From assembly GCA_003117195.1 (NCBI GenBank), contig BDSI01000038.1, forward strand, positions 558,001-622,000: a stretch of DNA of 64,000 bases. Direction: 5' to 3'. Each line of letters begins with the position of its first letter. The first letter of the stretch is position 1. Shown in pieces: positions 21,566-33,207 of this stretch. The notes under the pieces are model-generated. The model was not told the DNA's origin. It searched no databases and saw nothing but the letters and a program-made list of their open reading frames with translations. Origin of the DNA: Eudorina sp. 2006-703-Eu-15 (Eukaryota; Chlorophyta; Chlorophyceae; Chlamydomonadales; Volvocaceae). The translations under genes and the position numbers were made by a program.

Positions 21566-23602
21566 GACCGAGGAAAGTAGGTGGCCCCTGGTGACCCTCG
21601 GAGACGTGTGGAAAACAAGGTGGCCTGGGGATAGAGCGCGACGCTGAGTAGAGCCTGGTCGTAGCCGTCCGCCGGGGAGACACAGGAGGCTGCTCCTCCA
21701 GCGCCGGGGATCGTAGGGCGTCGCGGCAGACATCCCGCTGGGTTTTTCCTGGGTCGTCGGTACCTGTGAGCGTGCGTGGGCGACTTCCTGCCGTCGACCC
21801 AACACGAGGGGGGGCTGCGGCCGGCGGTGCAGCGATCGTGAAGGTACCGTCAGCACCCCGAGTAGTGACGCAACAGCAACAGCAACAGCAGGGGACCGGC
21901 CACACGCCAGCGGTGCTTCCCCGGGTCTGCGAGCGCGCACACACGGAGGGTTTGTAGGGCGAGCGCATCGCCGCGGGAAGTTTCGGATTCGGATTCGGTT
22001 TCGGGTCCGGGTTGGGCGGGTCGCCCCGCTGAAGTTGCATGGCAGGGCCCCCGACCCCGCGCGGCAGCTGCGCTTAGCGCGGACACGGGGATTGTAATGT
22101 AACCGTTACAGGGTGGACCCATATCCCGACCGGGTGTTCCAACGGGCCCAGATAGCTCGTAGGCGCCTCATCTCATCAATCCCCACCAAGGACTGCGCAC
22201 CCATCCCACAGTGATTGCTTGGACCGTCGGCGGCCAGTGGGCGGACGTGGGCCGCCTTGCTAGGGCTTTGTGCGTTTCCTTCCTGTGTGATTGTGGATGA
22301 GATCTTGCGGTGGGGCTCAGCGAGGCTGTCATAGCCTTTTTTCGAAGCGTTTGCGACAACGGTGTCTACCTCTGGCAACCTGGTGGTGGATTGAATTTTC
22401 GGGTGCGAAACCGAGTGCCCAATCAGCGCATCGGGGGCACTATGGGACTTGAAAATGTGTACTACGGCGCGCTGTAATAGTAATGCGAAATACTGTCGCG
22501 CGCTGCGGATGCTGTGGAATTGGATAACTGAGGGCACGTGTTGTAGAATGGTTGACTCACCGGTGTTTCACGCTGATAACTGTGCACGTGACAGAAATAA
22601 CGACGAGTAACGCGAGGCCGGTCGGCTGCGCCTCTGCCCTCTGCCGTGTGACGACGTGCGTACATCGCGGGTGGTTAAGGATCAGCCCATTACACATGAC
22701 TGCATTGAAGCAGCGACGTGATGCTAGGTTTGGAGCCAAAGGCGGAAAAGCGTACGCCCGCCCGCAAGTCCACTGGATAGGCACTCCTGCAACGACAACC
22801 CTTCGCGAAACCGCGCGGGCGCAAAGAGCTACATGCAGACGGAGGCATAGTTAGATATTAGCATGCAGTTCATTGCTTACAGTTACGACTTGGGCCCGTC
22901 GCCACATTGAGTCACGTCGCTTTGTGCCTCGTCGAGGAGCGTTTCATTCGCACGTACGGCTGTGCAAGCTCTTTCAATGTTTCTATTAAGTATAATTAGA
23001 GTTCAATCAATCACAGTGAAAACTTGCATTCGAAGCCTAGGCTTACACCACTGACAGTTGGTTACGGCATGCACGTTTCTATCTAATTTGTCGTTTTGAG
23101 GTATCATTCTTACCAGGAATGGAGATGTTTGCATTATGTTTCGTTCCAACACTCCGTCAATTTTGACCAGCGCGCTTCGTATGCAAAGTCATAGTACGCA
23201 GTACAATTTACATGTACCCAGACTAAGATGGTTGACGCCAGTTCACCCACTTCAGCACAAATATAAAAGCGTTATCCAAAGTTATGTGCTTGTTAGCTCT
23301 GCGTCGTATGTGCCGCAGATGTGGAGTTGGTTCACTTGTTCTTTCATAGGTACAAGGTTTATATCATCTATTAAATCCATACCTCGTGAATACCTCAGTG
23401 GTGATAGTTATCGCTGTTATGAAAGTCCTTTGTAAGGCGTAGGTTGAGAATGACCGCACGAGGTCTGCGGGAGTCACTTGGTTAGCCATCCTTTCCTAAA
23501 ACTGTCAATCCATGGCGTGAATGATTTGGAGCCGGGCGTAGCACTGGGGACACGCACTCGCCCGGTGTCTGAGCGGCGTGCAGTCGCGGAGGCGGAGGAA
23601 GG
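21566..23602. other. intergenic region between M3 peptidase and MLO genes
   Basis: No supportable gene. TGTAA motifs at 22093-22097 and 22099-22103 are candidate polyadenylation signals for the peptidase gene, about 530 nt after its stop. A dispersed repeat sits at 22091-22152. The 22860-23450 part is markedly AT-richer and is the likely MLO promoter zone. Minus-strand frames at about 22106-22537 are open but not recognised. Confidence 0.5.
22091..22152 (+). repeat. dispersed repeat, copy 2 (related to 5521-5587)
   Basis: Same orientation as the copy at 5521-5587 and sharing GGGTGGACCC, TCCCGACCGGG and CCAACGGGCCCAGA. It overlaps the candidate TGTAA signals of the peptidase gene. Confidence 0.7.
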
Positions 23603-26600
23603 ATGGCATCCTCTGCGGCGATGCAAGGGTAACCGCACGTTCGAGAGTGAAACAGCTCGAGAGTCTGGACTGTCGAGCCCAACAACTGTGCACGTCCAAA
23701 TGCAGATGGGAGCTCTCGGCTCTCTTCCTTGTCTTCCTCTTCATCACTCTTTTTTGGGACTTTCTTGTGGTAAGACTCATGCCAGAAAAACCGAGCGCGT
23801 TGGGAAAGTGTTGCTGTGCTGGCGCGGCTGGCACTAACGCTGCGGGTTCTTGCAGGGCTTTCTGACATTCCTGAATAACATTCTACGTGGTAGAAAGGCA
23901 AACTGGCTCGCTCGCGTGAAGGACGAGCTTCTTGCGCTGGGCGTGGTCTCGCTTGTTCTCCTGTTCATGGAGGTATGGTTCTTGTGCGCCAAGCTTGGTG
24001 CAATCGCGCTGCGTTATCGGGCCTGACCTGGCAGGCTTTCCTGGGACAAATCGATCTCGTCCAGCTCCGCCCCGGACCGGAGACCCCTCCCCAAATACGT
24101 CAGCCGACCGAAAGCCGCCCGATTACTCGGCCCTCCTGCTCGCAGCCCTCGCTGCAACATTTCTGCATGCCTCGAGGCAACTCTAGCTACGACAATGAAG
24201 ATTCACCGTCGTCTCCGCCCTCGCCGCCAGCGGAGTACGGCACGTACTACTGCGCAGATGGCTACCGCCAGGTGTTTCCCCGCACGGTGATTCATGCTGC
24301 TCACTACCTGCTGTTCTACCTGGCCATTGTCCACATCCTCTTCAGCCTGCTGACCAGCGTCATCACAAACGCCAGGGTGAGGGGTGAGGGCGGAGGGGTG
24401 GGGGCGGAGCGAGGAACCCGCCGGACTGGGTGTATACCTCATGGGGGGACTGAGCCGCGAGACAGAGAGCCAGCGGCAAGGAGACTGTGTGTGTTTGGGT
24501 GTTACATACGTGACCCGGACTGTCGCTGGCCAAGGGCGGCTGACCCAGCCCTTATGCCCGACCGTTATAGTGATAAAAAGACTGCGGTGTCGGAAGAATG
24601 CTGTTAATTTGGCACTTGGCTTTTGGGGGTCGCTGCTTCGCGAAAGACTTCCAGCTGGTGCGCGTTGGCTGCCTTGGCCACACGGATTGACACCACAGTG
24701 CGGTGCATGCGATGCTCTCGCTGTTTCCGCATTGGACCCACCTAAAAGCAAAACGCCGTGCAGTCGGCACTCTCGAAAACGACCCCAGAATAACTCTACG
24801 TAATGGAGCGTGTGTGTTGTCGTTGGCCGGCAGAGCGGGATCGTAGACAGGCAGAGCAGGACATGCAGGGGCGTAGCTAAGCCCGGAAATGCCCGTGTGC
24901 GTGTGCGGTTGCAGGCAGTGGGGTCGGGCACTGTGGCTGATGGGGACGCGCGCGCGCGCGCGTGTGTGTGTTTAAGATTGCAACCCGCGCGCGCGCGTGT
25001 GTGTGTGTGTGTGAATCGTTACATATCTGTGTGTGTGGTACCCGGCCCCCTGCCACGCCCATACCCGTACCGTGTCGGACCCTCACACGTGTCCCACTCC
25101 TCCCCCGCAGTTGGCGAAATGGAGCGTGCTGGAGCGGACTGCGCGCAAGGAGCAGAACATCCCGGCGGTCGCCTTCCTCCGGTGAGTGCGTGAGTGAGTG
25201 CGTGCGTGCGTGCGAGGGCGCGAGGGTGTCGTCCGGCGGAGGCGGAGGCACGGGTGATGGCGCCCGTGTGGGGTGCGCCCGTGTGGGGTGCGCTCAGCGA
25301 GGTACCCGCCCGACCCAATCCCGTTGCCTCGGGACTTGTGGGGTGTGTGAGCTCCGTGTCATCGGAAGGCAGGACAGGAGTGTGTCTGTGTGTGTCTGTG
25401 TGTCTGTGTGTGTTTAGCGAGAAACCAGTCCGAACCCCCCGGTCCCGGAGTGTGTATGTGTGTTCTTATGGGCCGGCAACTCCTCAACCCTCCTCCTGCA
25501 CCCGCGTATCCCGTACCCCTGGGTGCGCGGAGCGGCGGATTCCGTTACCACCGGCAAGGCTGGCGGCCAACACGCAGGTCCCCCGGATCCCGACGCCGTC
25601 GCCCATACTCGCCCACAGCCACCTGCCCCTGCCCGACCCATCCCTACTCGCCTCGACCCCGACCCCGACCGCGACCCCGACCCGACCCGACCCAACCCCT
25701 GTCCAACGCAACCCCCTCAGGATCTCATCCGTCATAGCCCGCGCGCGGGACCCCGCCAACAACCGACCCGCCATGCGCGCGAGGGAGACCTGGCGCGACG
25801 CCATCGGCTTCGTGGACCAGGACCTGTACTCGCTGCTGCGCTTCATGTGCGAGAAGCGCTTCCGCGCGCACTCGGTCGTGCTCCGAAACTTCAACTTTTT
25901 GAACATGTGCGAGCAGTGTCTGGAGGCCGAGCTCAACGAGGTCTACAGCCACGCCTGGCTGCTGGTGTTCATGATGTCGCTGCTGCTGCTGTACAACAAG
26001 ATCGTGTACCAGATGATCTGGGTCTCGTTCCTTTGCGTGTGCACGATGGCGCTGATGGCGGGCAACATGCGCTGGGTGATGAAGAAGACGGCGCGGGAGG
26101 CGCGGAACCTGTGGCGCAAGGTGCAGGGCATGGGCGGCCTGGAGGTGGACGGCGACGAGGCGGCGCCGCCCCCGCCGCTGGGGGATGGGGGTGGGAGTCC
26201 GGTGGCTGCGCCGCCGGTGGGGTGGCTGTCCGGCGGCCTGGAGATGGTGAACGGGCCTTTGCCCCCCGGGGGGGCAGCGCACCCAGTGCACCTGCAGGCG
26301 GCGGCGGCGCAGCGGCAGTTGATGGCGATGGCAGCGGCGGCAGCGGCGGCAGGGGGCGGCGGCGGCGCCGCAGACCCGGAGGCTGGGGACGTGCAGGGGA
26401 TGCAGCGGGCGGATCAGCAGCAGCTGGCTCGGCACGGTGGGTACGCGGATGCGGATGCGGGGGGGGGTATGGATTGGGGAACCGATACGTGGCACAGGAG
26501 TCAATACGCGACCCAAGTTACTTACCATACATACCTGAATTGTGCGCTCACTGTTACCTCGGGCGACCGCGTCGCCGCCGGACCCATCCCGGACCAACCA

Positions 26601-29600
26601 ACGCGCGACAGCACGAGGACGGACCACACCCCAGACAGCACAAATTATCGAGAACGTAGTACTCACCTGCGCAAATGGGACGAAACGCGGACGGACGGCG
26701 AGGCGAACGGAAGATGTGAGTTGCAACAAAGGGCGGACAAACGGCAGGCAAAGGCAAAGGTTAAATTAAAGAAAAAGAAGAAAAGAGCACGCAAACCCGG
26801 CGGCGACGCGGCGAAAGAGGGTGGGTCCAGGAAACGGTAGACGGAAATAGCAATGCAAGAATGTACGGGCGTACGGGTGTACGGAAGGGCGACATCGCAG
26901 ACGGGCGTAGGGTTGGCAGGCACAGAAACAGGAGTTCCGCAATCAGGGAGCAATCGGTGACCGCGGGGGTGACGCAAGAGGGCCGGGTGGCGGACCGGGG
27001 TGATCGGCTCCCCACCAGCCCGGCCGGGCGCGCGCGGCCTCACGCATGAGAGGCCGTGGGCGCAGGGGGTTGCGATCGGGGGTGCGTGCGCGTGTGCGGG
27101 ACGGCGGGTGGCGTGCGGGCGGTGGGGCGGCGGGGCGTAGGGCGGTGACGGGGAGGGGTGGTGAGGGGCGGGAGGAGGGGCGGCGCGAGGGGGTGAGGGT
27201 GTCGCCATGGGTGGGTGTGGGGGAGGCGATGGAGTGGCATGCGGGGCTCAAGGGGGGGAAGGGGCAAGTGAGCAGCGGGGGACGAGACGATGAGCGCCCG
27301 CATCGGCACGATCCGGACCCCCTGGGTGCCTACCAATTGCCTATAACCCCCAAGACCCGACTGCCCGCGCGTCGGAAACCGCGAAGCGAGAGAGTGTGTG
27401 TGTTTAGATAAGAGACCCACCCGTGTGTGTGTGTCACATACCGGTATCTGACCGGGCCTGGCGCTGGCCATGGGCTGCTAACGCAGCCCTAACGGAAAGA
27501 CCGCCGCAGCCCTCTCCTCCCTTTGCGGGGAAAGGAGAAGGGCGTGAGGGGCCACAATCCCCCCTTGCTCGACCTAGAGCACTCGCGCGTCCTGAAAGGG
27601 GTGTGCTCTCAGGCAGGCAGGGCACGTTGTCAACGTCTCAGGTCAACGTGCCGGTGCCCCTCGGCGCTAGCCCTCCCAAACACTCGCGCTGCCCTGCTTC
27701 GCACCCTACCGGCTACTGCAGCCAGTCACATCCACTCCATCCTCCCTCCATACCTCTGGCAGCAGCGCAGTATTTCCTATATCCCTCCGCACCCACCCGC
27801 CTAGCTTCTTCCCCCTTGCCCACCTCTTGGCCCCGGCTGCCTCTCCCGGCCATCCTTTGTCGGCCCCGCAGGCCAGCACTTGAATCGTCCGTCCCTGGAG
27901 CCCCGCCCGCCGAAGCAGCTGCGCTTCGCGTCCTTCCCCCGCACCGGGTCGGGGCCGCCCGGGCCGGTCGGCGAGTCCAGGGAGGAGGAGGGGGAAGGGG
28001 AGAGGCAGGGGGAGCCGCTTCCCGACCCTGCGGCAGCAGCCATAGCCACGGTCCCCTCCGCCGTACCTGTACGGCACAGGGGACGGTCCGGCGAATGCGC
28101 TGCCGCCGCCATCGGCCCGCCAGCGAGTGGCGCCTTGGCGCAGCCGCCGCGATGCCCGGGCTGGCAGACTCATGGGTTCGGCGGCAGACCCACGGGTCAG
28201 TCGGCACAGCGGAGGAGCCTGGTGGACCTCCTTGAGGCGTGCCGGGAGGTGCGAGCGGCGGCGTCGCTGGCGGCGGGGACAGGGCCCGCGAACGGTAGCC
28301 GCGGATACGGGTTGAGCTACAGCCGGCACAACGGCGGCCGCAGTAGCTGCCGCAGTAGTCGGTCATCCGGCGGCTGCTGCCCTGGCGTCTGTGAGGAGCG
28401 TCGGTCGGACGGCGGCCCTTGGTGGGAGCCATGCGTGTACGGCACAGTTGGCCGCGGCGACGCCGCCACCACCTCAGGCAATGCGCGCTGGATTGCACCG
28501 CAGCGGCCCCCGGGATGGAGCATAGGAAGACGTGGCGGTGGGGGCGGCGCGGCGGTCATGTACGGCGGCGGTGATCCCAGCGGCACGGGATGTCGGAAGC
28601 GGCCCGTGGGTCGGTTGTGCGCGAGCCAGCAGGGCCCGGGACCTCTGGGCGAGGGGACCATTAGTAATCCCTTGTACGGCACCAACGATGGCGCCGGCGG
28701 CATCGCCGGCGCCAGCGGCGCACTAGGCGTGGGCTTCAGCTCGCAGCTGTCGCAGCACTCGGCGCAGCTGTACGGCCTTGGACTCGGGTCAGGTGCCGCC
28801 GGCGCCGCCACAGGTATGGGACCCACGGGTCTGTACGTCACACAGACCAGCGGCGGCTTCATGCACCAGTACAGCGGCGTGGCGGCGTCGTACACCGGCA
28901 TGATGGGCGAGCGCACCTCCGCCGCCAATGCGATCGCGTCCGCGGCTGCGGCGCCGTACGGCGCCTCCGGGAACGGCTTCGTGGCCACGTCAGCGGCGGC
29001 GGCGGCGGCGCGGGTGCCGCCGCTGCAGCTGGCGTCGACGGCGCCGCAGGCCCAGGGCCCCTCGGCGGCGGCGGCGGCGGATAACGGCCAGTGGGGCTCC
29101 AACCCCTCCTCAGGCAGCCCGGAAGAGGGTGACGAGTCCGGGTCGACGCGCTCTGGCTCCCGCAGCAGCCGGAGCTCGGCCCAGGGCGCCGCCAAGGGCC
29201 ACGGCGGCGGCCACGGCCACGGCCACGGCGGCGAGGAGGACGACGACGAGGACGTCCACTCGGAGAAGTCCATTCTGGAACACGAGCTCGCCTCGGGCAT
29301 TGAGGAGAAGATCACCCGCCTCTTCTTCTTCGGGCGGCCCTTCCTGCTGCTCTGGCTCTTCAACATCATCTTCGCGCAGGCGTCACTCACCATGACCATG
29401 TCCATGGCCTTCGTCATCCCGTACAACAAGTTTGACTACATCCGTGACGTGGCCATGCCGATGTACATCTGGCTGCCTGTCGTACTCACGAACCTGATGC
29501 TCGTCTTCTACGGCTGCTGGGTGTTCCTGCCGCAGTACGCGCTGCTGAGCGTGTGCGGCATCCTGGAGCCGCACGAGGTGATGGACGAGATCAAGCGCAG

Positions 29601-32206
29601 CAAGACGGCAGACAAGGTCGAGGAGGGGATCTCGGGGTGAGTTGATTTCGAGTGAGAGGGAGAAAGGAGGGAGGGAGGGAGGGGATGCGCGGGGGAGGGG
29701 AGGGGCGCGTTGTTAGGTCTCAATTGCTCGGCGATTCCTCGGCCACCCGGACAACTACTGAACTGTTGTCCATTCGGTGACTTTGCTCGGTTTCGCTGAC
29801 ATGAGGAGGGAGGTGATATCGGGGTAAGTGAGAGATCTCGCCCCTCCCGCCCCTCTCTCTCCCCTCCCGCCCCCTCCCGCAGCATCGTGCTGGAGAAGAT
29901 GACGAACTACTTCATCGGCCGCCACGACGGCGAGACCCGCCTCTCCACCGCCTTCATCGTCACCCTGGCCAGCCAGGCGGGGATCATCCTGGGCCGCGAC
30001 TACAAGGCGCAGCGCTTCATCAACAAATTGGCGCTCAAGCCCATGTACCGGGAGTTTGTGATGGTGTGGCACGACATCGCCTGGTACGGCGACCTGACGT
30101 CCGAGTACATGATCAAGAGTAAGCGCTGGAGGGGAGGGTGCGTGTGTGTAAGTGTGTGTGAGTGTGTGAAAAAGCAGGGCTGAGGAGGGCGGGGTGTGCT
30201 CTGCGAGGAACCGCAGCACACACCCGACCCGAGCCAGTCACCTCTTTACTCATTCATGTATCACTTGATTACTTGTTTACTACTTATTTATTCACTTGAC
30301 ATTTTCTTCTTTATTTTATGTTTGTTATTTTACTTGTTTACCCATTTACCGGTGCTTACCACCAATCATCTGCAGATGGGATTGCACCAAAGCAACAACG
30401 GTGCGGAGCAAGGCAGCCGCGCGTGTGTGAGCGGGAACGGCGCTGTTTCCTCACAGGTGTTTTATCCACTGCGTTGCCCGCCGCAACTCTCCTCGCCCCG
30501 CCTCCCCGCCCCACTGCCACTCCACTGCAACTGACCTGCCCAACCCCGACGCCGCCCCCCAACCTCCCCCGCAACCGGCCATGCCCCTCCCCATACCCAG
30601 CGGACGTCCCCGACTTCAAGGAAGCTTTTGACGAGCTGGATGAGGACGGCTCGGGTGCGCTGTCATTTGGCGAACTGGCCAATATGATCCGCAGCCTGGG
30701 GACGTACGCCACGGCGGGAGACGTGGAGGCCATGCTGTGGGAGATCGACATTGATAACTCGCGATCGATCGGCTTCGACGAGTTCGTCAAGTTTCTGGTG
30801 TACGCCTTCTTCGACGCCAAGCAGCTGGGTGAGTCGCGCGGCTGTGGCGCGCGGCTGTGTGTGCGGGGCTGCGGCGCGCGGGGGGAAGGGGGCGGCGAGG
30901 GTGGGGTGGGGGGTTGGATGGCTCGGCAAGGAGGGGGGAGCACCGAGTTGCGTTGGATACGGACATCGCGACATCGCAGTACACGCCGCCCCGTGGTGCG
31001 GCGCGGGCGCGCGGATGCCGTAGGGCAGCTGTGTGGGTGGTGGGTGGCGTCGGCACCAAGCTAGCTACCTACCCGCACGCCCTGCGCCCTGGGTTTGTCG
31101 GGCTCCGGGCCTTATACCTGTACGGCGGCGGAACTGGACTGAACCACTGCCGCTGCCGCCTATGCCGCCGCCGCTGACGGAGGATGGCGCCCCTCTCTCG
31201 TGCTCCGCTGCGCCCGCCGCCTCCCCCTTCCCCGGCCCCTCCCGCCGGCGCCACCTCTTCCTGCCGGGGCCCCTTTCGGCCTCCGGCCCCCCCCTTCCCG
31301 CCCCTCATCTCGCCCCTGACCTCCACATCCCTATGAAACCTAATCCAAACCTAAACCCTTGCAACCGAACACCCCCCATCCCGAACCGGTCGAACCGTCG
31401 CTCTGGCAGCAGCGCAGTTTGAAATTGTCTACCAATTTCCTATACCCCCATCCGGCCCCATCCCGTCGCTCTGGCAGCAGCGCAGTTTGGTCCTAAACCC
31501 TCATCCCCCCCACCGCCCCCGCCCCCGCCCCACACCACCGCCCCCACCCCCCCCACCGCCCCCCCCCGTCCCCCCGCCCCGCCCCGCAGGCTACATCGAC
31601 TCCCCGGCGCTGATCGACGCCATGCAGCGACTGGGCATGCCCATCAACGACATGCAGGCCTCCGTGCTCATGTCGGTGGCCACCAGCGACCCCGACGAGG
31701 AGGTCAAGGTCACCATCCGCCAGTTCTTCGGGATGTTCGAGAAGGTCGTGTTTGCCGAGGTGGAGGCGCTCAAGGAGGTGCAGGGGCTGAACGAGGCGGC
31801 GCCCGCCGGCGGGGGGACCTCGCAGCGCGGCTCCTTTGTGAGCCGGGCCAAGGACTTCCTGTCCTCGCCCAGCTCCGCGTGGCTGGGCCGGCAGCGGACG
31901 TCGTCCATGCGGCAGCAGGACTCGGGCACCGGCACGCGGGGAGGCGGGCTGTGGGTGAACGGCAGCGGCGGGTCTTCGGGGGACAGCGGCGCAGGCGCGA
32001 ACGCGGGGGGCGGAGATGGAGATGAAGATGGGGGTGGAGGTGGGGGTAGTGGTGCGGTAATGGGCCTTGGGTACATGACGGCGGCGGTAGCGGCCAGCAA
32101 TCGGGTGGGCGGCGGCGGCGGTGGTGCCGGGGGTGGTGGTCCCGGTGCTGAGTTTGCCGGCCGCGGCAAGCAGCCGTCGCGGCTCGCGATGGTCACGAAG
32201 CCTTGA
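23603..32206 (+). CDS. MLO: MLO-family seven-transmembrane protein with C-terminal EF-hands
   Basis: Ten exons join in frame to 1356 residues: 23603-23628, 23706-23769, 23856-23972, 24146-24376, 25111-25181, 25721-26436, 27872-29636, 29883-30118, 30601-30828 and 31590-32206 (TGA). Membrane helices fit MLO order: TM1 about 12-32, TM2 55-69 (after ARVKDELLALGVVSL, the MLO E-L-LG-S pattern), TM3 120-142, TM4 248-266, TM5 267-286, TM6 894-915, TM7 939-961. The TM2-TM3 loop keeps cysteines (QHFCMP, YYCADG). NFNFLNMCEQCLEAELNEVY matches the MLO segment before TM4. The TM5-TM6 loop is about 600 residues of Gly/Ala/Ser low complexity, and plant MLOs total 500-600. Residues 1089-1100 (DEDGSGALSFGE) and 1125-1136 (DIDNSRSIGFDE) are canonical EF-hand loops; a degenerate third follows near DPDEEVKVTIRQ. 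Plant MLOs bind calmodulin and act as Ca2+ channels; here the sensor seems built in. Confidence 0.85.
24494..24565 (+). repeat. dispersed repeat, partial copy (family of 27403-27600)
   Basis: Lies in MLO intron 4. It shares TGACC-GG, GCTGGCCAAGGG and CCAGCCCTTA-type blocks with the copies at 27403-27600 and, inverted, 36805-36985. Confidence 0.55.
24949..25016 (+). repeat. CG/TG alternating microsatellite
   Basis: Two blocks of (CG)n(TG)n separated by TTTAAGATTGCAACC in MLO intron 4. Alternating purine-pyrimidine DNA of this kind can adopt Z-form. Confidence 0.9.
26465..26759 (+). repeat. 294-bp element copy B, inside MLO intron 6 near the 5' splice site
   Basis: Almost identical to 15493-15786 and in the same orientation relative to the host gene. 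It starts 28 nt after the GT donor at 26437. If the intron is retained, the exon frame stays open through the element and ends in a Lys/Arg-rich tail at TAG 26838-26840. That would give a truncated protein stopping after TM5. Confidence 0.95.
27403..27600 (+). repeat. dispersed repeat, full copy in MLO intron 6
   Basis: Begins near a GTGTTTAGATAAGAGACCC motif and runs through GGCGCTGGCCATGGGCTG and a GGGAAAGGAGAAGGGCG block to TTGCTCGACCTAGAGC. The same order is found on the opposite strand at 36805-36985. The inverted copy keeps GTTCAAATCC, which fits an RNA polymerase III B box, so a tRNA-derived SINE is possible. Confidence 0.7.
27754..27782 (+). repeat. acceptor-proximal dispersed repeat, copy 2 (short)
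   Basis: CTCTGGCAGCAGCGCAG followed directly by TATTTCCTATAT, lacking the middle TTTGAA part. It ends 89 nt before the MLO exon 7 acceptor. Confidence 0.75.
31401..31490 (+). repeat. acceptor-proximal dispersed repeat, copies 3 and 4 in tandem
   Basis: Copy 3 (31401-31445) has the full core, TTTGAAATTG and ATTTCCTATA. Copy 4 (31469-31490) repeats CGTCGCTCTGGCAGCAGCGC. Both lie in the last MLO intron, 144 and 99 nt before the exon 10 acceptor, followed by a long C-rich tract. Confidence 0.75.
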
Positions 32207-32970
32207 GGCATGGGAGAGGAGAACGAGGAGGGGAGGGGGAGGGAAGAAGAGGGAGGAGGAGGAAGAGCGAGCATCGAAGGTATTGAGCATCGAAGTCCAA
32301 GGCCAATGGAGTTGAAGGAGGAGGGGAACTAGGAGGAGGAGGGGGAAGGGATGAGTAGGGCGGTGGTGGGGCCGCGGCGGGGCGACCATCAGCGTCGCCC
32401 GTTGGAGAGCGGCGCGCAAGCAATCGGGATGGCCGAGCAGGGCTGGGCTGGCTGGGATACGGCGTGTGAGGGGTAAGGGAGCCTTGGAGGGATCGCTTTG
32501 CGGGCATCTGCTGTGTGGGGGACTGCGAAGCTGCCGGGGGCACAGGCCTGGAGACGGGTCAGCCCCGGCCCCCCACCTGGTAGGACGCAGCCTGGGACCA
32601 GGGTCGCGCGCGCCACGCATTCGCTGGCTGGCTGGTGGGTTGGTTGGTATGGTAAGAGGAGATTTGAGGTAGGATGCGGTGGGGCGGGATGATGTGGAGA
32701 TGCACGACCGGAATCGGAGGGATGCAAGCAATGAGACATGTCAACGCGGCGTGTGGGGGGGGAGGGGAGGGGAGGAGAGGAGAGGAAATTCAAAATAGTA
32801 CAGCCCAGACACACCCAGCCCGGGGGGAGGGGAGGTACTGGCGGGTGGGCGGGCGGGTGGGCAGGCGTGAGCGTGTACGCGCGTTTTGTATTAAGGCGCC
32901 GATAGTGGGCCCCTTTTGACCGGCCGGCCGTGTGACTAGGGCGTGACTACGTGTATGTGCGTGCGTCGGT

Positions 32971-33006
32971 GTGTGTGTAAAAGAAAACTGAACCGCGAGA
33001 AGCGAA
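32971..33006 (+). repeat. TG-linked dispersed motif (four copies in window)
   Basis: A TG run is followed by TAAAAGAAAACTGAACCGCG and AGAAGC. Related copies lie at 493-540, 33611-33650 and 34621-34664, all on the plus strand, three of them in the interval downstream of MLO and one in the PCID2 intron. Confidence 0.75.
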
Positions 33007-33156
33007 GTCCAACGGAATATGTCTGTTTGTGTGTGTGGGGCCCTTAACGGGGGCCCGGGGGGGATCTCAGAATGGTGATGGGCTGCATGGCGCCGTCCGC
33101 CGATGGGGCCGCCCGGGCAGTGGAGGCCGGCGGCCGAGGTGGTTGCAGGCAGGAGG

Positions 33157-33207
33157 AAATTTTTCGAATGTTTGTTCGACCGACTTTTGAATGTTTGTTC
33201 GACCGAC
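33157..33207 (+). repeat. two-copy tandem repeat
   Basis: GAATGTTTGTTCGACCGACT occurs twice in a row, separated by TTT. It has no recognised function. Confidence 0.85.

Noticed and set aside
26437..26840. Extension of the MLO exon 6 frame as a normal coding end
   Set aside because: The donor at 26437 and the exon 7 acceptor at 27871 agree in phase, and exon 7 carries the missing MLO helices. The extension is better read as retained intron containing a mobile repeat.
27713..29429. Very long minus-strand open frames opposite MLO exon 7
   Set aside because: They are antisense shadows of a GC-rich repetitive exon. Their composition is Pro/Ser/Arg low complexity, and the plus strand encodes recognisable MLO helices.
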